Assembly (NCBI GenBank): GCA_943737045.1
Contig: CALSFV010000033.1
Coordinates: forward strand, 496,001-560,000
Reading direction: 5' to 3'
Length of the DNA: 64,000 bases
DNA from: Parapristionchus giblindavisi
Lineage: Eukaryota > Nematoda > Chromadorea > Rhabditida > Diplogasteridae
Shown: positions 1 through 10,266 of the stretch, in pieces
How the letters are laid out: the number at the start of each line of letters is the position of its first letter
How positions within the stretch are numbered: position 1 is the first letter of the stretch
Notes under the pieces: generated by a model
The model's input: the letters and a program-made list of their open reading frames with translations, nothing else
Told to the model about the DNA's origin: nothing
Database searches by the model: none
Position numbers and translations under genes: made by a program

Positions 1-3000
1 ACTCAGAATTTTTTGCTCTTTCGTTTGGTATATGACACGCTGGGTCTAGCAGAAATTTTTTCATGTCAGGTATTCTTTTGGTCTTATCAGAGTGAAAGCT
101 ACTTTTGTACTTTGGGCATTGTGGAATCAACACAAGATTACAGTTTGACATGAACTGAAGTGTAGATTATTCAGAATTTTTTGCTCTTTCACGTGGTAAA
201 TGCTACGATAAGTTCAGATTAAATATTGGCGTGTCACGAATTCTTTAATGCTAAAAATGCATGGTTCAATGTTGTTAATTCGGCTGGAGCGGCCGTTGTT
301 CAACATGGAACGTTGCAAAATACTCAGAATTTTTTGCTGTTTCGTTTGGTATATGACACGCTGGGTCTAGCAGAAAATTTTTCATGTCAGGTATTCTTTT
401 GGTCTTATCAGAGTGAAGGCTACTTTTGTACTTTGGGCATTGTGGAATCAACACAAGATTACAGTTTGACATGGACTGAAGTGTAGATTATTCAGAATTT
501 TTTGCTCTTTCACGTGGTATATGCTACGATAAGTTTAGATTAAATATTGGCGTGTCACGAATTCTTTAATGCTAAAAATGCATGGTTCAATGTTGTTAAT
601 TCGGCTGGAGCGGCCGTTGTTCAACATGGAACGTTGCAAAATACTCAGAATTTTTTGCTGTTTCGTTTGGTATATGACACGCTGGGTCTAGCAGAAAATT
701 TTTCATGTCAGGTATTCTTTTGGTCTTATCAGAGTGAAAGCTACTTTAGTACTTTGGGCATTGTGGAATCAACACAAGATTACAGTTTGACATGAACTGA
801 AGTGTAGATTATTCAGAATTTTTTGCTCTTTCACGTGGTATATGCTACGATAAGTTTAGATTAAATATTGGCGTGTCACGAATTCTTAAATGCTAAAAAT
901 GCATGGTTCAATGTTGTTAATTCGGCTGGAGCGGCCGTTGTTCAACATGGAACGTTGCAAAATACTCAGAATTTTTTGCTGTTTCGTTTGGTATATGACA
1001 CGCTGGGTCTAGCAGAAAATTTTTCATGTCAGGTATTCTTTTGGTCTTATCAGAGTGAAAGCTACTTTTGTACTTTGGGCATTGTGGAATCAACACAAGA
1101 TTACAGTTTGACATGAACTGAAGTGTAGATTATTCAGAATTTTTTGCTCTTTCACGTGGTAAATGCTACGATAAGTTCAGATTAAATATTGGCGTGTCAC
1201 GAATTCTTTAATGCTAAAAATGCATGGTTCAATGTTGTTAATTCGGCTGGAGCGGCCGTTGTTCAACATGGAACGTTGCAAAATACTCAGAATTTTTTGC
1301 TGTTTCGTTTGGTATATGACACGCTGGGTCTAGCAGAAAATTTTTCATGTCAGGTATTCTTTTGGTCTTATCAGAGTGAAGGCTACTTTTGTACTTTGGG
1401 CATTGTGGAATCAACACAAGATTACAGTTTGACATGGACTGAAGTGTAGATTATTCAGAATTTTTTGCTCTTTCACGTGGTATATGCTACGATAAGTTTA
1501 GATTAAATATTGGCGTGTCACGAATTCTTTAATGCTAAAAATGCATGGTTCAATGTTGTTAATTCGGCTGGAGCGGCCGTTGTTCAACATGGAACGTTGC
1601 AAAATACTCAGAATTTTTTGCTGTTTCGTTTGGTATATGACACGCTGGGTCTAGCAGAAAATTTTTCATGTCAGGTATTCTTTTGGTCTTATCAGAGTGA
1701 AAGCTACTTTAGTACTTTGGGCATTGTGGAATCAACACAAGATTACAGTTTGACATGAACTGAAGTGTAGATTATTCAGAATTTTTTGCTCTTTCACGTG
1801 GTATATGCTACGATAAGTTTAGATTAAATATTGGCGTGTCACGAATTCTTTAATGCTAAAAATGCATGGTTCAATGTTGTTAATTCGGCTGGAGCGGCCG
1901 TTGTTCAACATGGAACGTTGCAAAATACTCAGAATTTTTTGCTCTTTCGTTTGGTATATGACACGCTGGGTCTAGCAGAAATTTTTTCATGTCAGGTATT
2001 CTTTTGGTCTTATCAGAGTGAAAGCTACTTTTGTACTTTGGGCATTGTGGAATCAACACAAGATTACAGTTTGACATGAACTGAAGTGTAGATTATTCAG
2101 AATTTTTTGCTCTTTCACGTGGTAAATGCTACGATAAGTTCAGATTAAATATTGGCGTATCACGAATTCTTTAATGCTAAAAATGCATGGTTCAATGTTG
2201 TTAATTCGGCTGGAGCGGCCGTTGTTCAACATGGAACGTTGCAAAATACTCAGAATTTTTTGCTGTTTCGTTTGGTATATGACACGCTGGGTCTAGCAGA
2301 AAATTTTTCATGTCAGATATTCTTTTGGTCTTATCAGAGTGAAGGCTACTTTTGTACTTTGGGCATTGTGGAATCAACACAAGATTACAGTTTGACATGG
2401 ACTGAAGTGTAGATTATTCAGAATTTTTTGCTCTTTCACGTGGTATATGCTACGATAAGTTTAGATTAAATATTGGCGTGTCACGAATTCTTTAATGCTA
2501 AAAATGCATGGTTCAATGTTGTTAATTCGGCTGGAGCGGCCGTTGTTCAACATGGAACGTTGCAAAATACTCAGAATTTTTTGCTGTTTCGTTTGGTATA
2601 TGACACGCTGGGTCTAGCAGAAAATTTTTCATGTCAGGTATTCTTTTGGTCTTATCAGAGTGAAAGCTACTTTAGTACTTTGGGCATTGTGGAATCAACA
2701 CAAGATTACAGTTTGACATGAACTGAAGTGTAGATTATTCAGAATTTTTTGCTCTTTCACGTGGTATATGCTACGATAAGTTTAGATTAAATATTGGCGT
2801 GTCACGAATTCTTTAATGCTAAAAATGCATGGTTCAATGTTGTTAATTCGGCTGGAGCGGCCGTTGTTCAACATGGAACGTTGCAAAATACTCAGAATTT
2901 TTTGCTCTTTCGTTTGGTATATGACACGCTGGGTCTAGCAGAAATTTTTTCATGTCAGGTATTCTTTTGGTCTTATCAGAGTGAAAGCTACTTTTGTACT

Positions 3001-4407
3001 TTGGGCATTGTGGAATCAACACAAGATTACAGTTTGACATGAACTGAAGTGTAGATTATTCAGAATTTTTTGCTCTTTCACGTGGTAAATGCTACGATAA
3101 GTTCAGATTAAATATTGGCGTATCACGAATTCTTTAATGCTAAAAATGCATGGTTCAATGTTGTTAATTCGGCTGGAGCGGCCGTTGTTCAACATGGAAC
3201 GTTGCAAAATACTCAGAATTTTTTGCTGTTTCGTTTGGTATATGACACGCTGGGTCTAGCAGAAAATTTTTCATGTCAGATATTCTTTTGGTCTTATCAG
3301 AGTGAAGGCTACTTTTGTACTTTGGGCATTGTGGAATCAACACAAGATTACAGTTTGACATGGACTGAAGTGTAGATTATTCAGAATTTTTTGCTCTTTC
3401 ACGTGGTATATGCTACGATAAGTTTAGATTAAATATTGGCGTGTCACGAATTCTTTAATGCTAAAAATGCATGGTTCAATGTTGTTAATTCGGCTGGAGC
3501 GGCCGTTGTTCAACATGGAACGTTGCAAAATACTCAGAATTTTTTGCTGTTTCGTTTGGTATATGACACGCTGGGTCTAGCAGAAAATTTTTCATGTCAG
3601 GTATTCTTTTGGTCTTATCAGAGTGAAAGCTACTTTAGTACTTTGGGCATTGTGGAATCAACACAAGATTACAGTTTGACATGAACTGAAGTGTAGATTA
3701 TTCAGAATTTTTTGCTCTTTCACGTGGTATATGCTACGATAAGTTTAGATTAAATATTGGCGTGTCACGAATTCTTTAATGCTAAAAATGCATGGTTCAA
3801 TGTTGTTAATTCGGCTGGAGCGGCCGTTGTTCAACATGGAACGTTGCAAAATACTCAGAATTTTTTGCTCTTTCGTTTGGTATATGACACGCTGGGTCTA
3901 GCAGAAATTTTTTCATGTCAGGTATTCTTTTGGTCTTATCAGAGTGAAAGCTACTTTTGTACTTTGGGCATTGTGGAATCAACACAAGATTACAGTTTGA
4001 CATGAACTGAAGTGTAGATTATTCAGAATTTTTTGCTCTTTCACGTGGTAAATGCTACGATAAGTTCAGATTAAATATTGGCGTGTCACGAATTCTTTAA
4101 TGCTAAAAATGCATGGTTCAATGTTGTTAATTCGGCTGGAGCGGCCGTTGTTCAACATGGAACGTTGCAAAATACTCAGAATTTTTTGCTGTTTCGTTTG
4201 GTATATGACACGCTGGGTCTAGCAGAAAATTTTTCATGTCAGGTATTCTTTTGGTCTTATCAGAGTGAAGGCTACTTTTGTACTTTGGGCATTGTGGAAT
4301 CAACACAAGATTACAGTTTGACATGGACTGAAGTGTGGATTATTCAGAATTTTTTGCTCTTTCACGTGGTATATGCTACGATAAGTTTAGATTAAATATT
4401 GGCGTGT
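1..4407 (+). repeat. Satellite A, 321-bp tandem array, forward orientation
   Basis: About 13.7 head-to-tail monomers with an exact 321-bp step: the same anchor recurs at 226, 547, 868, 1189 and so on to 4078. Monomers differ by only a few substitutions. Each contains an EcoRI site, the palindrome CACGTG, and two copies of a 20-bp core (TCAGAATTTTTTGCTCTTTC or a one-base variant). Base 1 lies inside a monomer, so the array extends leftward beyond the window. The orientation here is taken as forward; after 4407 the same satellite runs in reverse. Confidence 0.98.
1..4407 (+). repeat. 963-bp trimeric higher-order repeat of satellite A
   Basis: Diagnostic substitutions recur every third monomer. 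One type has GAAGGC and TGGACTGAAG (anchors 226, 1189, 2152, 3115, 4078). A second has TTTAGTACTT (547, 1510, 2473, 3436). A third usually has GAAATTTTTTC (1831, 2794, 3757). The spacing is exactly 963 bp. Copies starting at 2152 and 3115 share further private changes, such as CAGATATTC and GGCGTATCAC, so they are the most recent duplicates. The monomer at 868 carries a different third-position type and marks an older boundary. Confidence 0.93.
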
Positions 4408-4408
4408 A
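4407..4408. other. Inversion breakpoint in satellite A
   Basis: The forward array reads up to GGCGTGT at 4401-4407. The next base begins the reverse complement of a different part of the monomer (ACGTTCCATGTTG). No spacer is present and no microhomology longer than a base is evident. Everything from here to about 55195 is in the opposite orientation. Confidence 0.95.
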
Positions 4409-4599
4409 CGTTCCATGTTGAACAACGGCCGCTCCAGCCGAATTAACAACATTGAACCATGCATTTTTAGCATTAAAGAATTCGTGACACGCCAATATTT
4501 AATCTGAACTTATCGTAGCATTTACCACGTGAAAGAGCAAAAAATTCTGAGTATTTTGCAACGTTCCATGTTGAACAACGGCCGCTCCATCCGAATTAA
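4408..4599 (-). repeat. Satellite A, reversed, with a 153-bp deleted monomer
   Basis: ACGTTCCATG occurs at 4408 and again at 4561, a step of 153 bp instead of 321. The missing 168 bp lies between the two copies of the monomer's internal core GAAAGAGCAAAAAATTCTGA, so the lesion looks like recombination or slippage between them. The segment ends at TTAA (4596-4599), the target site of the next element. Confidence 0.9.
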
Positions 4600-4939
4600 A
4601 GGTGGAGACCCGCGAATGATCATGCAAATTTCCTACATCTCGCTAATGCAAGGGTGTGGTCATATGCAAGAAGATAGGGGGACTACTTATCGTTCCCTTA
4701 GCGTAGTGGTAAAACTTCTGACTAGAAAGCGCATGGTCGCTGGTTCGAATCCTATTGCCGAACTTTCCTATTTTCAAAAAGCGCGCTTTTCCCTGCACGG
4801 GGCCTGATGGTTCATTCATGTTTCTAGCGATCAATAAGCTGAACCATCATAAAATAAATAATGTACTTTATGTAGAATAACTTTTGCTATGATTCTGTCG
4901 GCACAGTTTGTTCACGAAAATATTCGCGGGAGTCCACCT
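4600..4939 (+). mobile_element. Non-autonomous TTAA-flanked TIR element (MITE) with tRNA-like core, subtype 1
   Basis: This 340-bp insertion interrupts satellite A between duplicated TTAA sites (4596-4599 and 4940-4943); removing one copy restores the uninterrupted monomer. The ends form an inverted repeat of about 18 bp with two mismatches: AGGTGGAGACCCGCGAAT against AGGTGGACTCCCGCGAAT. There is no transposase ORF. A tRNA-like segment lies at 4692-4763, and a 9-bp perfect hairpin (TGATGGTTC / GAACCATCA) follows in the 3' half. TTAA duplication is known for piggyBac and Kolobok elements. The terminus TTAAAGG resembles Kolobok/T2-type MITEs more than the CC-starting ends of piggyBac; this superfamily assignment is inference. 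Confidence 0.85.
4692..4763 (+). pseudogene. tRNA-like sequence inside the TTAA MITE
   Basis: A Pol III A box (TAGCGTAGTGG, 4699-4709) and a B box (GGTTCGAATCC, 4742-4752) sit at tRNA-like spacing. The first four acceptor bases GTTC can pair with GAAC at the 3' end. The rest of the acceptor, the anticodon stem and the T stem pair poorly, so this is tRNA-derived but unlikely to be a working tRNA. Confidence 0.55.
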
Positions 4940-7220
4940 TTAACAACATTGAACCATGCATTTTTAGCATTAAAGAATTCGTGACACGCCAATATTTAAT
5001 CTAAACTTATCGTAGCATATACCACGTGAAAGAGCAAAAAATTCTGAATAATCTACACTTCAGTTCATGTCAAACTCTAATCTTGTGTTGATTCCACAAT
5101 GCCCAAAGTTCAAAAGTAGCTTTCACTCTGATAAGACCAAAAGAATACCTGACATGAAAAATTTTCTGCTAGACCCAGCGTGTCATATACCAAACGAAAG
5201 AGCAAGAAATTCTGAGTATTTTGCAACGTACCTTGTTGAACAACGGCTGCTCCAGCCGAATTAACAACATTGAACCATGCATTTTTAGCATTAAAGAATT
5301 CGTGACACGCCAATATTTAATCTAAACTTATCGTAGCATATACCACGTGAAAGAGCAAAACATTCTGAATAATCTACACTTCAGTTCATGTCAAAGTGTA
5401 ATCTTGTGTTGATTCCACAATGCCCAAAGTACAATAGTAGCTTTCACTCTGATAAGACCAAAAGAATACCTGACATGAAAAATTTTCTGCTAGACCCAGC
5501 GTGTCATATACCAAACGAAAGAGCAAAAAAATTCTGAGTATTTTGCAACGTACCATGTTGAACAACGGCTGCTCCAGCCGAATTAACAACATTGAACCAT
5601 GCATTTTTAGCATTAAAGAATTCGTGACACGCCAATATTTAATCTAAACTTATCGTAGCATATACCACGTGAAAGAGCAAAAAATTCTGAATAATCTACA
5701 CATCAGTTCATGTCAAAGTGTAATCTTGTGTTGATTCCACAATGCCCAAAGTACAAAAGTAGCTTTCACTCTGATAAGACCAAAAGAATACCTGACATGA
5801 AAAATTTTCTGCTAGACCCAGCGTGTCATATACCAAACCAAAGAGCAAAAAATTCTGAGTATTTTGCAACGTACCATGTTGAACTACGGCTGCTCCAGCC
5901 GAATTAACAACATTGAACCATGCATTTTTAGCATTAAAGAATTCGTGACACGCCAATATTTAATCTAAACTTATCGTAGCATATACCACGTGGAAGAGCA
6001 AAAAATTCTGAATAATCTACACTTCAGTTCATGTCAAAGTGTAATCTTGTGTTGATTCCACAATGCCCAAAGTACAAAAGTAGCTTTCACTCTGATAAGA
6101 CCAAAAGAATACCTGACATGAAAAATTTTCTGCTAGACCCAGCGTGTCATATACCAAACGAAAGAGCAAAAAATTCTGAGTATTTTGCAACGTACCATGT
6201 TGAACAACTGCTGCTCCAGCCGAATTAACAACATTGAACCATGCATTTTTAGCATTAAAGAATTCGTGACACGCCAATATTTAATCTAAACTTATCGTAG
6301 CATACACCACGTGAAAGAGCAAAAAATTCTGAATAATCTACACTTCAGTTCATGTCAAAGTGTAATCTTGTGTTGATTCCACAATGCCCAAAGTACAAAA
6401 GTAGCTTTCACTCTGATAAGACCAAAAGAATACCTGACATGAAAGATTTTCTGCTAGACCCAGCGTGTCATATACCAAACCAAAGAGCAAAAAATTCTGA
6501 GTATTTTGCAACGTACCATGTTGAACAACGGCTGCTCCAGCCGGATTAACAACATTGAACCATGCATTTTTAGCATTAAAGAATTCGTGACACGCCAATA
6601 TTTAATCTAAACTTATCGTAGCATATACCACGTGAAAGAGCAAAAAATTCTGAATAATCTACACTTCAGTTCATGTCAAACACTAATCTTGTGTTGATTC
6701 CACAATGCCCAAAGTTCAAAAGTAGCTTTCACTCTGATAAGACCAAAAGAATACCTGACATGAAAAATTTTCTGCTAGACCCAGCGTGTCATATACCAAA
6801 CGAAAGAGCAAAAAATTCTGAGTATTTTGCAACGTATAATGTTGAACAACGGCTGCTCCAGCCGAATTAACAACATTGAACCATGCATTTTTAGCATTAA
6901 AGAATTCGTGACACGCCAATATTTAATCTAAACTTATCGTAGCATATACCACGTGAAAGAGCAAAAAATTCTGAATAATCTACACTTCAGTTCATGTCAA
7001 AGTGTAATCTTGTGTTGATTTCACAATGCCCAAAGTACAAAAGTAGCTTTCACTCTGATAAGACCAAAAGAATACCTGACATGAAAAATTTTCTGCTAGA
7101 CCCAGCGTGTCATATACCAAACAAAGAGCAAAAAATTCTGAGTATTTTGCAACGTACCATGTTGAACAACGGCTGCTCCAGCCGAATTAACAACATTGAA
7201 CCATGCATTTTTAGCATTAA
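4940..7220 (-). repeat. Satellite A, reversed, segment 2
   Basis: The array resumes in the same monomer after the first MITE and runs about seven monomers at a step of 321-322 bp. Variants here include AAGTTCAAAAG, CAAACCAAAGAGC and CCGGATTAAC. The segment ends at TTAA 7217-7220, the left target duplication of the next MITE. Together with the other reversed segments it is one continuous array apart from the insertions. Confidence 0.97.
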
Positions 7221-7559
7221 AGATGGAGGCCTTCGAATGTCTGTGCAAATGATAACATATCGGCTATTCAAGGGCTAAATGATATGTGAGAGATTATAAC
7301 TTCCATTCGTGTATCCCTTGGTGTAGTGGTAAATGCGCTGTCCAGTAAGCGCAACGTCGCGGGTTCGAAACCTATTGCCGAACTATCTTATTTTCAAAAT
7401 TTCGCGTCTTTGCCTGTACATCAAGCAGGATTCATTCATGATTCTAGCGATCAATAAGCTAAATTAGCATAAACTAATTTATGTAAGGTATGTAGTATAA
7501 CTTTTGCTATCTTTCTGTCTTCACAGTTTGTTCACGAAAATATTGCCCGGACACCACCT
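7221..7559 (+). mobile_element. TTAA-flanked MITE with tRNA-like core, subtype 2, copy 1
   Basis: This 339-bp insertion starts at TTAA (7217-7220) and ends at TTAA (7560-7563). Its ends AGATGGAG and CCACCT match the termini of the 4600 element, but the inner TIR is degraded. It shares with that element the tRNA-like centre, a motif TTCATTCATG.TTCTAGCGATCAATAAGCT (dot = variable base) and the tail CACAGTTTGTTCACGAAAATATT, so it belongs to the same family. No ORF is credible. By eye it is identical to the copy at 12193-12531. Confidence 0.85.
7312..7384 (+). pseudogene. tRNA-like sequence (Thr AGT-like) inside the MITE
   Basis: The A box is TGGTGTAGTGG (7319-7329) and the B box GGTTCGAAACC (7362-7372). 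A GCGCT/AGCGC stem encloses a loop containing CCAGTAA, which resembles the anticodon loop of tRNA-Thr(AGT), but the loop is 8 nt rather than 7. The T stem and acceptor stem pair badly. It is probably a decayed tRNA-derived module, possibly still able to recruit Pol III. Confidence 0.5.
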
Positions 7560-7684
7560 TTAAAGGGAGAGTTACCTTTGTCAAAATCCCCGTTTGAACG
7601 ACCAGTCTCTCACAGAGAAATCTTGCATACGGTAGATTGTTAGCATATTAAGAAAATGTGTAGAGAAAATTCGCAATAAACGAA

Positions 7685-7757
7685 GGTCCGATCGAGGAAC
7701 CGAACCACAAATAAGCAGACTATGAGGCGAGCTCACTACCGACTGAGCTATGGTTCG
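7685..7757 (-). pseudogene. tRNA-like sequence (Met CAT-like), minus strand
   Basis: On the minus strand, TAGCTCAGTCGG (A box) is followed by a 4-bp D stem (GCTC/GAGC), a CTCATAG loop that would place CAT as anticodon, and a degenerate B box GGTTCGGTTCC. The anticodon and T stems do not pair well and the acceptor ends do not match. I read it as a tRNA-derived pseudogene inside the nested transposon. Confidence 0.45.
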
Positions 7758-8183
7758 TATATAAGGGACAGTGAAAGACAGATATGAATCCCTATTAGAG
7801 AACCATTGATAATGAAAGAAAAAAATTGGTGACTGTCGGACTTGCATCCGTGCCTTTTTTCGTTTTCCTTTCATGTTCTTCCACTTTTTCCCTGATTTTC
7901 TATTATACTTTTTGTATCGTATTATAGATGCCTGAATTTCATCATTTTTCAAATTGCCATAATTTTCACTAGTGACTCATATTCTTTCTTCCAATGTGCA
8001 TCAAATTTTCCCTGAAAAGGACAATGCTATAGCAGGATTACTACAATAATGTGATAAACACATTCGAGTATATCTCATTCAATCTCTTTCGAAATCCATC
8101 TAAAGAAAATACAGTAAGTTACTTTAATTACAAAGAAAAAACAACAGATGGAATCAATCAATAAGTTACAATTATGAATTCGA

Positions 8184-8337
8184 ACGAGGATACGGTAGAA
8201 CAAAAAGAAAACAATCTGCCCTGAACACCTACAGTAAGAGTAGCGCCCCTAAGAGCTTGATCAATACCCTATTACTATTTCTCCTCCTACTCGTACTCTA
8301 CTATCTAAAACTGATTCACTGGCTACCGTATCCTCGT
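8184..8337. repeat. 15-bp inverted repeat pair inside the nested element
   Basis: ACGAGGATACGGTAG (8184-8198) recurs inverted at 8323-8337. The 124 bp between the arms has no ORF or symmetry that I can see, and no flanking target duplication is evident. It could be the remains of a small TIR element or a stem-forming site. Confidence 0.5.
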
Positions 8338-8863
8338 CTTCATCTAATCAATATGTTCCATAGGCCAGAATCTATCTGATTCCATCGGCTCCTTTGACGT
8401 CGTTCACATCTCTCGCATCATCGACTTCTCTTCGAAGGACACAGCATACAGACTGGAAAAATCGAATTTAATAATAATAATCAATATTGTTTCAGGTGAA
8501 ATCTCCTCTCAATAGAACATCGCCATGTGAAAGACTACCGAGTACTATAGTATTAAATATAATTCAGAGAGAAATACTGGATTATACACAGGATTGAAAC
8601 TTAGGGCGAAAAAAAAAGAAGAAACCCATTTAAAATAGTTCCCCATTTGGATTTATAAAATTCTTGTCTCAATTCTTTCTCTATACTATTTTGTATTCAT
8701 TTTAACTAGCTATAATAGATTAATCACAAACCTCCAGAAGTCGTATGCTAATTACGATAAAGTTGATCGTCTACGGACGGTTTATGTTCATTTGATCTGT
8801 AATAAAAACATAATTAAATAGCTATGATCATTGAATGGTAACAATCGGAAAGACAGTAACTAC

Positions 8864-9077
8864 TGTGGTGTTAAAATCATGGAAAAGTAGATGGAAAAGT
8901 GAAAAGTAGTGTTACTTTTGTGATTGGAAAAGTACCAATCCAAGATTCGCGTAAAGGGTTTTTATTCTAAAAGTTTGTCAATTACGAAGCTATGCTACTT
9001 TTCCATCTATTTTACAATCACAAAATTAACACTACTTTTCACTTTTCCATCTGCTTTTCCAAGATTTTAACACCACA
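8864..9077. mobile_element. 214-bp foldback element nested in the 2.7-kb transposon
   Basis: Two arms of roughly 70-80 bp are near-perfect inverted copies. Both start TGTGGTGTTAAAATC and contain the phrases GATGGAAAAGTGAAAAG and TAGTGTTA. The pair is bracketed by TAC (8861-8863 and 9078-9080), a possible 3-bp target duplication. There is no coding capacity. It is the third nesting level at this locus: satellite, MITE plus 2.7-kb element, then foldback. I cannot assign the superfamily. Confidence 0.65.
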
Positions 9078-9223
9078 TACAATCTAGTTATAACGTCATT
9101 AAAAATTTTTTAAAAAGAGTTTATTTAATTACTCAATATCTACTATATATCAATGTGTGTTTTGTCAGATTGCGAACATGTGCGTTATAAAACGAATAAA
9201 TCAATATTCATACTACAAACCTG

Positions 9224-9303
9224 TCTAGATAGATTCAGCCGGTGTAGGTGCTGTCGACATCTAGTCTCGATAGACTCAGCAGTAGTAGGCGTTGTCGATC
9301 TAG
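9224..9303 (+). repeat. Imperfect ~40-bp tandem duplication
   Basis: TCTAGATAGATTCAGC (from 9224) and TCTCGATAGACTCAGC (from 9265) begin two units that continue with GTAGG.G.TGTCGA (dots = variable) and each end in TCTAG. The two units are about three-quarters identical. A 67-aa ORF covers them but resembles nothing known. Confidence 0.55.
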
Positions 9304-9646
9304 ATCGCCCATACGTTCGGACGTACCAACTAGAAAACATTGCATATCAGTGTTGATGGGAACAATAACAATTATAAATGTTAAGTAACACATTCTGCAT
9401 GCGAACTCAAAACAAGGAAATAAACAATAAACAAGGAAATAAACAAATGCAAATCAAGGTACCTTTATATCCGCGAAAGTGATCTCTCTGGCGCCTACTC
9501 CGCACCGAGGCTCCACATTGACCGGAGAGCGGGTGATGGAAAATTATGTATCCTATAAATATACCAAATATTTTACGTTATTGATCGAATAGGAGTCAAA
9601 CTACGCCAAGAATTCACACATTAACTACAGAAACGTATGGACCAAC

Positions 9647-9702
9647 CTGTTCAGTCGTTTTTTCATCAATTCCACTTCGATCCGCGTCACTTCGTCAGAC
9701 AT
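9647..9702 (-). pseudogene. Possible captured first-exon fragment
   Basis: On the minus strand an ATG at 9702 opens about 19 codons reading MSDEVTRIEVELMKKRLN, then AG followed by GTTGGT, a plausible fungal-type 5' splice site. A candidate acceptor (TTTATAG) lies about 90 bp on, but the frame it gives stops after some 18 codons. The charged helical start looks protein-like, unlike the surrounding AT-rich DNA. Capture of a host exon by the transposon is inference; chance is possible. Confidence 0.25.
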
Positions 9703-10266
9703 CGGTAGTCCTGTGTTGATGTATATATTAACTTTCATCAATAAGAAATAGCAGGTTCGGGTGCGATTCAAAATGAGCAATATATTAACGTGTACATCAA
9801 TTGAAACACGACGTTTCTTACAGTGATGACATCACCTTCTAACAACCGCTCCCTTTCCGCGAAATGAGTAAAACACGTGTATTAATGAAAAGGTCATTAT
9901 GTCCATGATGTGGTCATATAAAGAAGCGCAGAAACACTTAACAAAGGCAGGAAATCAAACATTCGCACATGATTCTCTTTCAACATCGGCGCATTTACAC
10001 AAAAGATAAGTACACAAAAGATTGAAAGGTAGTAAGTGTCAACAACAAACATTTTGAATACAATACAGTTGAAGTAAAAGTAAAAATGATAAATAAAGAG
10101 GCAAGAAATAGAGAAAACGAGCAGGGAACACAGCACTTCAGTGCGGTGTGTGTCCTTGCGCCGTTTGTGATAAGGCGACTACCGTATGCAAAAGTTCCAT
10201 GTGAGAGTCTCGCACCATTAAAATTTCCCAAATTAACTATGGTACTAGTTTACCGTAATTCTCCCT

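Larger units (their letters stand above)
7564..10266. mobile_element. 2.7-kb non-autonomous TTAA-flanked TIR element nested at the MITE's 3' TSD
   Basis: This 2703-bp unit is bounded by TTAA at 7560-7563 and 10267-10270. Its ends are AGGGAGAGTTAC and, inverted, AGGGAGAATTAC (11 of 12 identical). The identical MITE at 12193 is joined to satellite directly at TTAAAGAATTGATACG, which shows the empty site. No transposase is recognisable: the longest ORFs (123 aa or less) match no family I know. The termini TTAAAGGGA fit the Kolobok/T2 consensus TTAAAGGRR, recalled from the literature. The interior holds a tRNA-like sequence, a small foldback element, a short imperfect tandem duplication and an exon-like fragment, listed separately; the remainder is featureless AT-rich DNA. 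Confidence 0.82.

Noticed and set aside
226..4395. Repeated ORFs of 82-105 codons on the plus strand as a tandem gene family
   Set aside because: They begin at TTG in a satellite monomer, exist because the monomer lacks stops in that frame, and vary by amino-acid-changing substitutions. No domain, promoter or spacing for genes is seen.
7581..7952. 123-aa minus-strand ORF in the 2.7-kb element as a transposase
   Set aside because: It has no catalytic triad or zinc-finger pattern, is low-complexity at the N-terminus and overlaps the tRNA-like sequence on the same strand.
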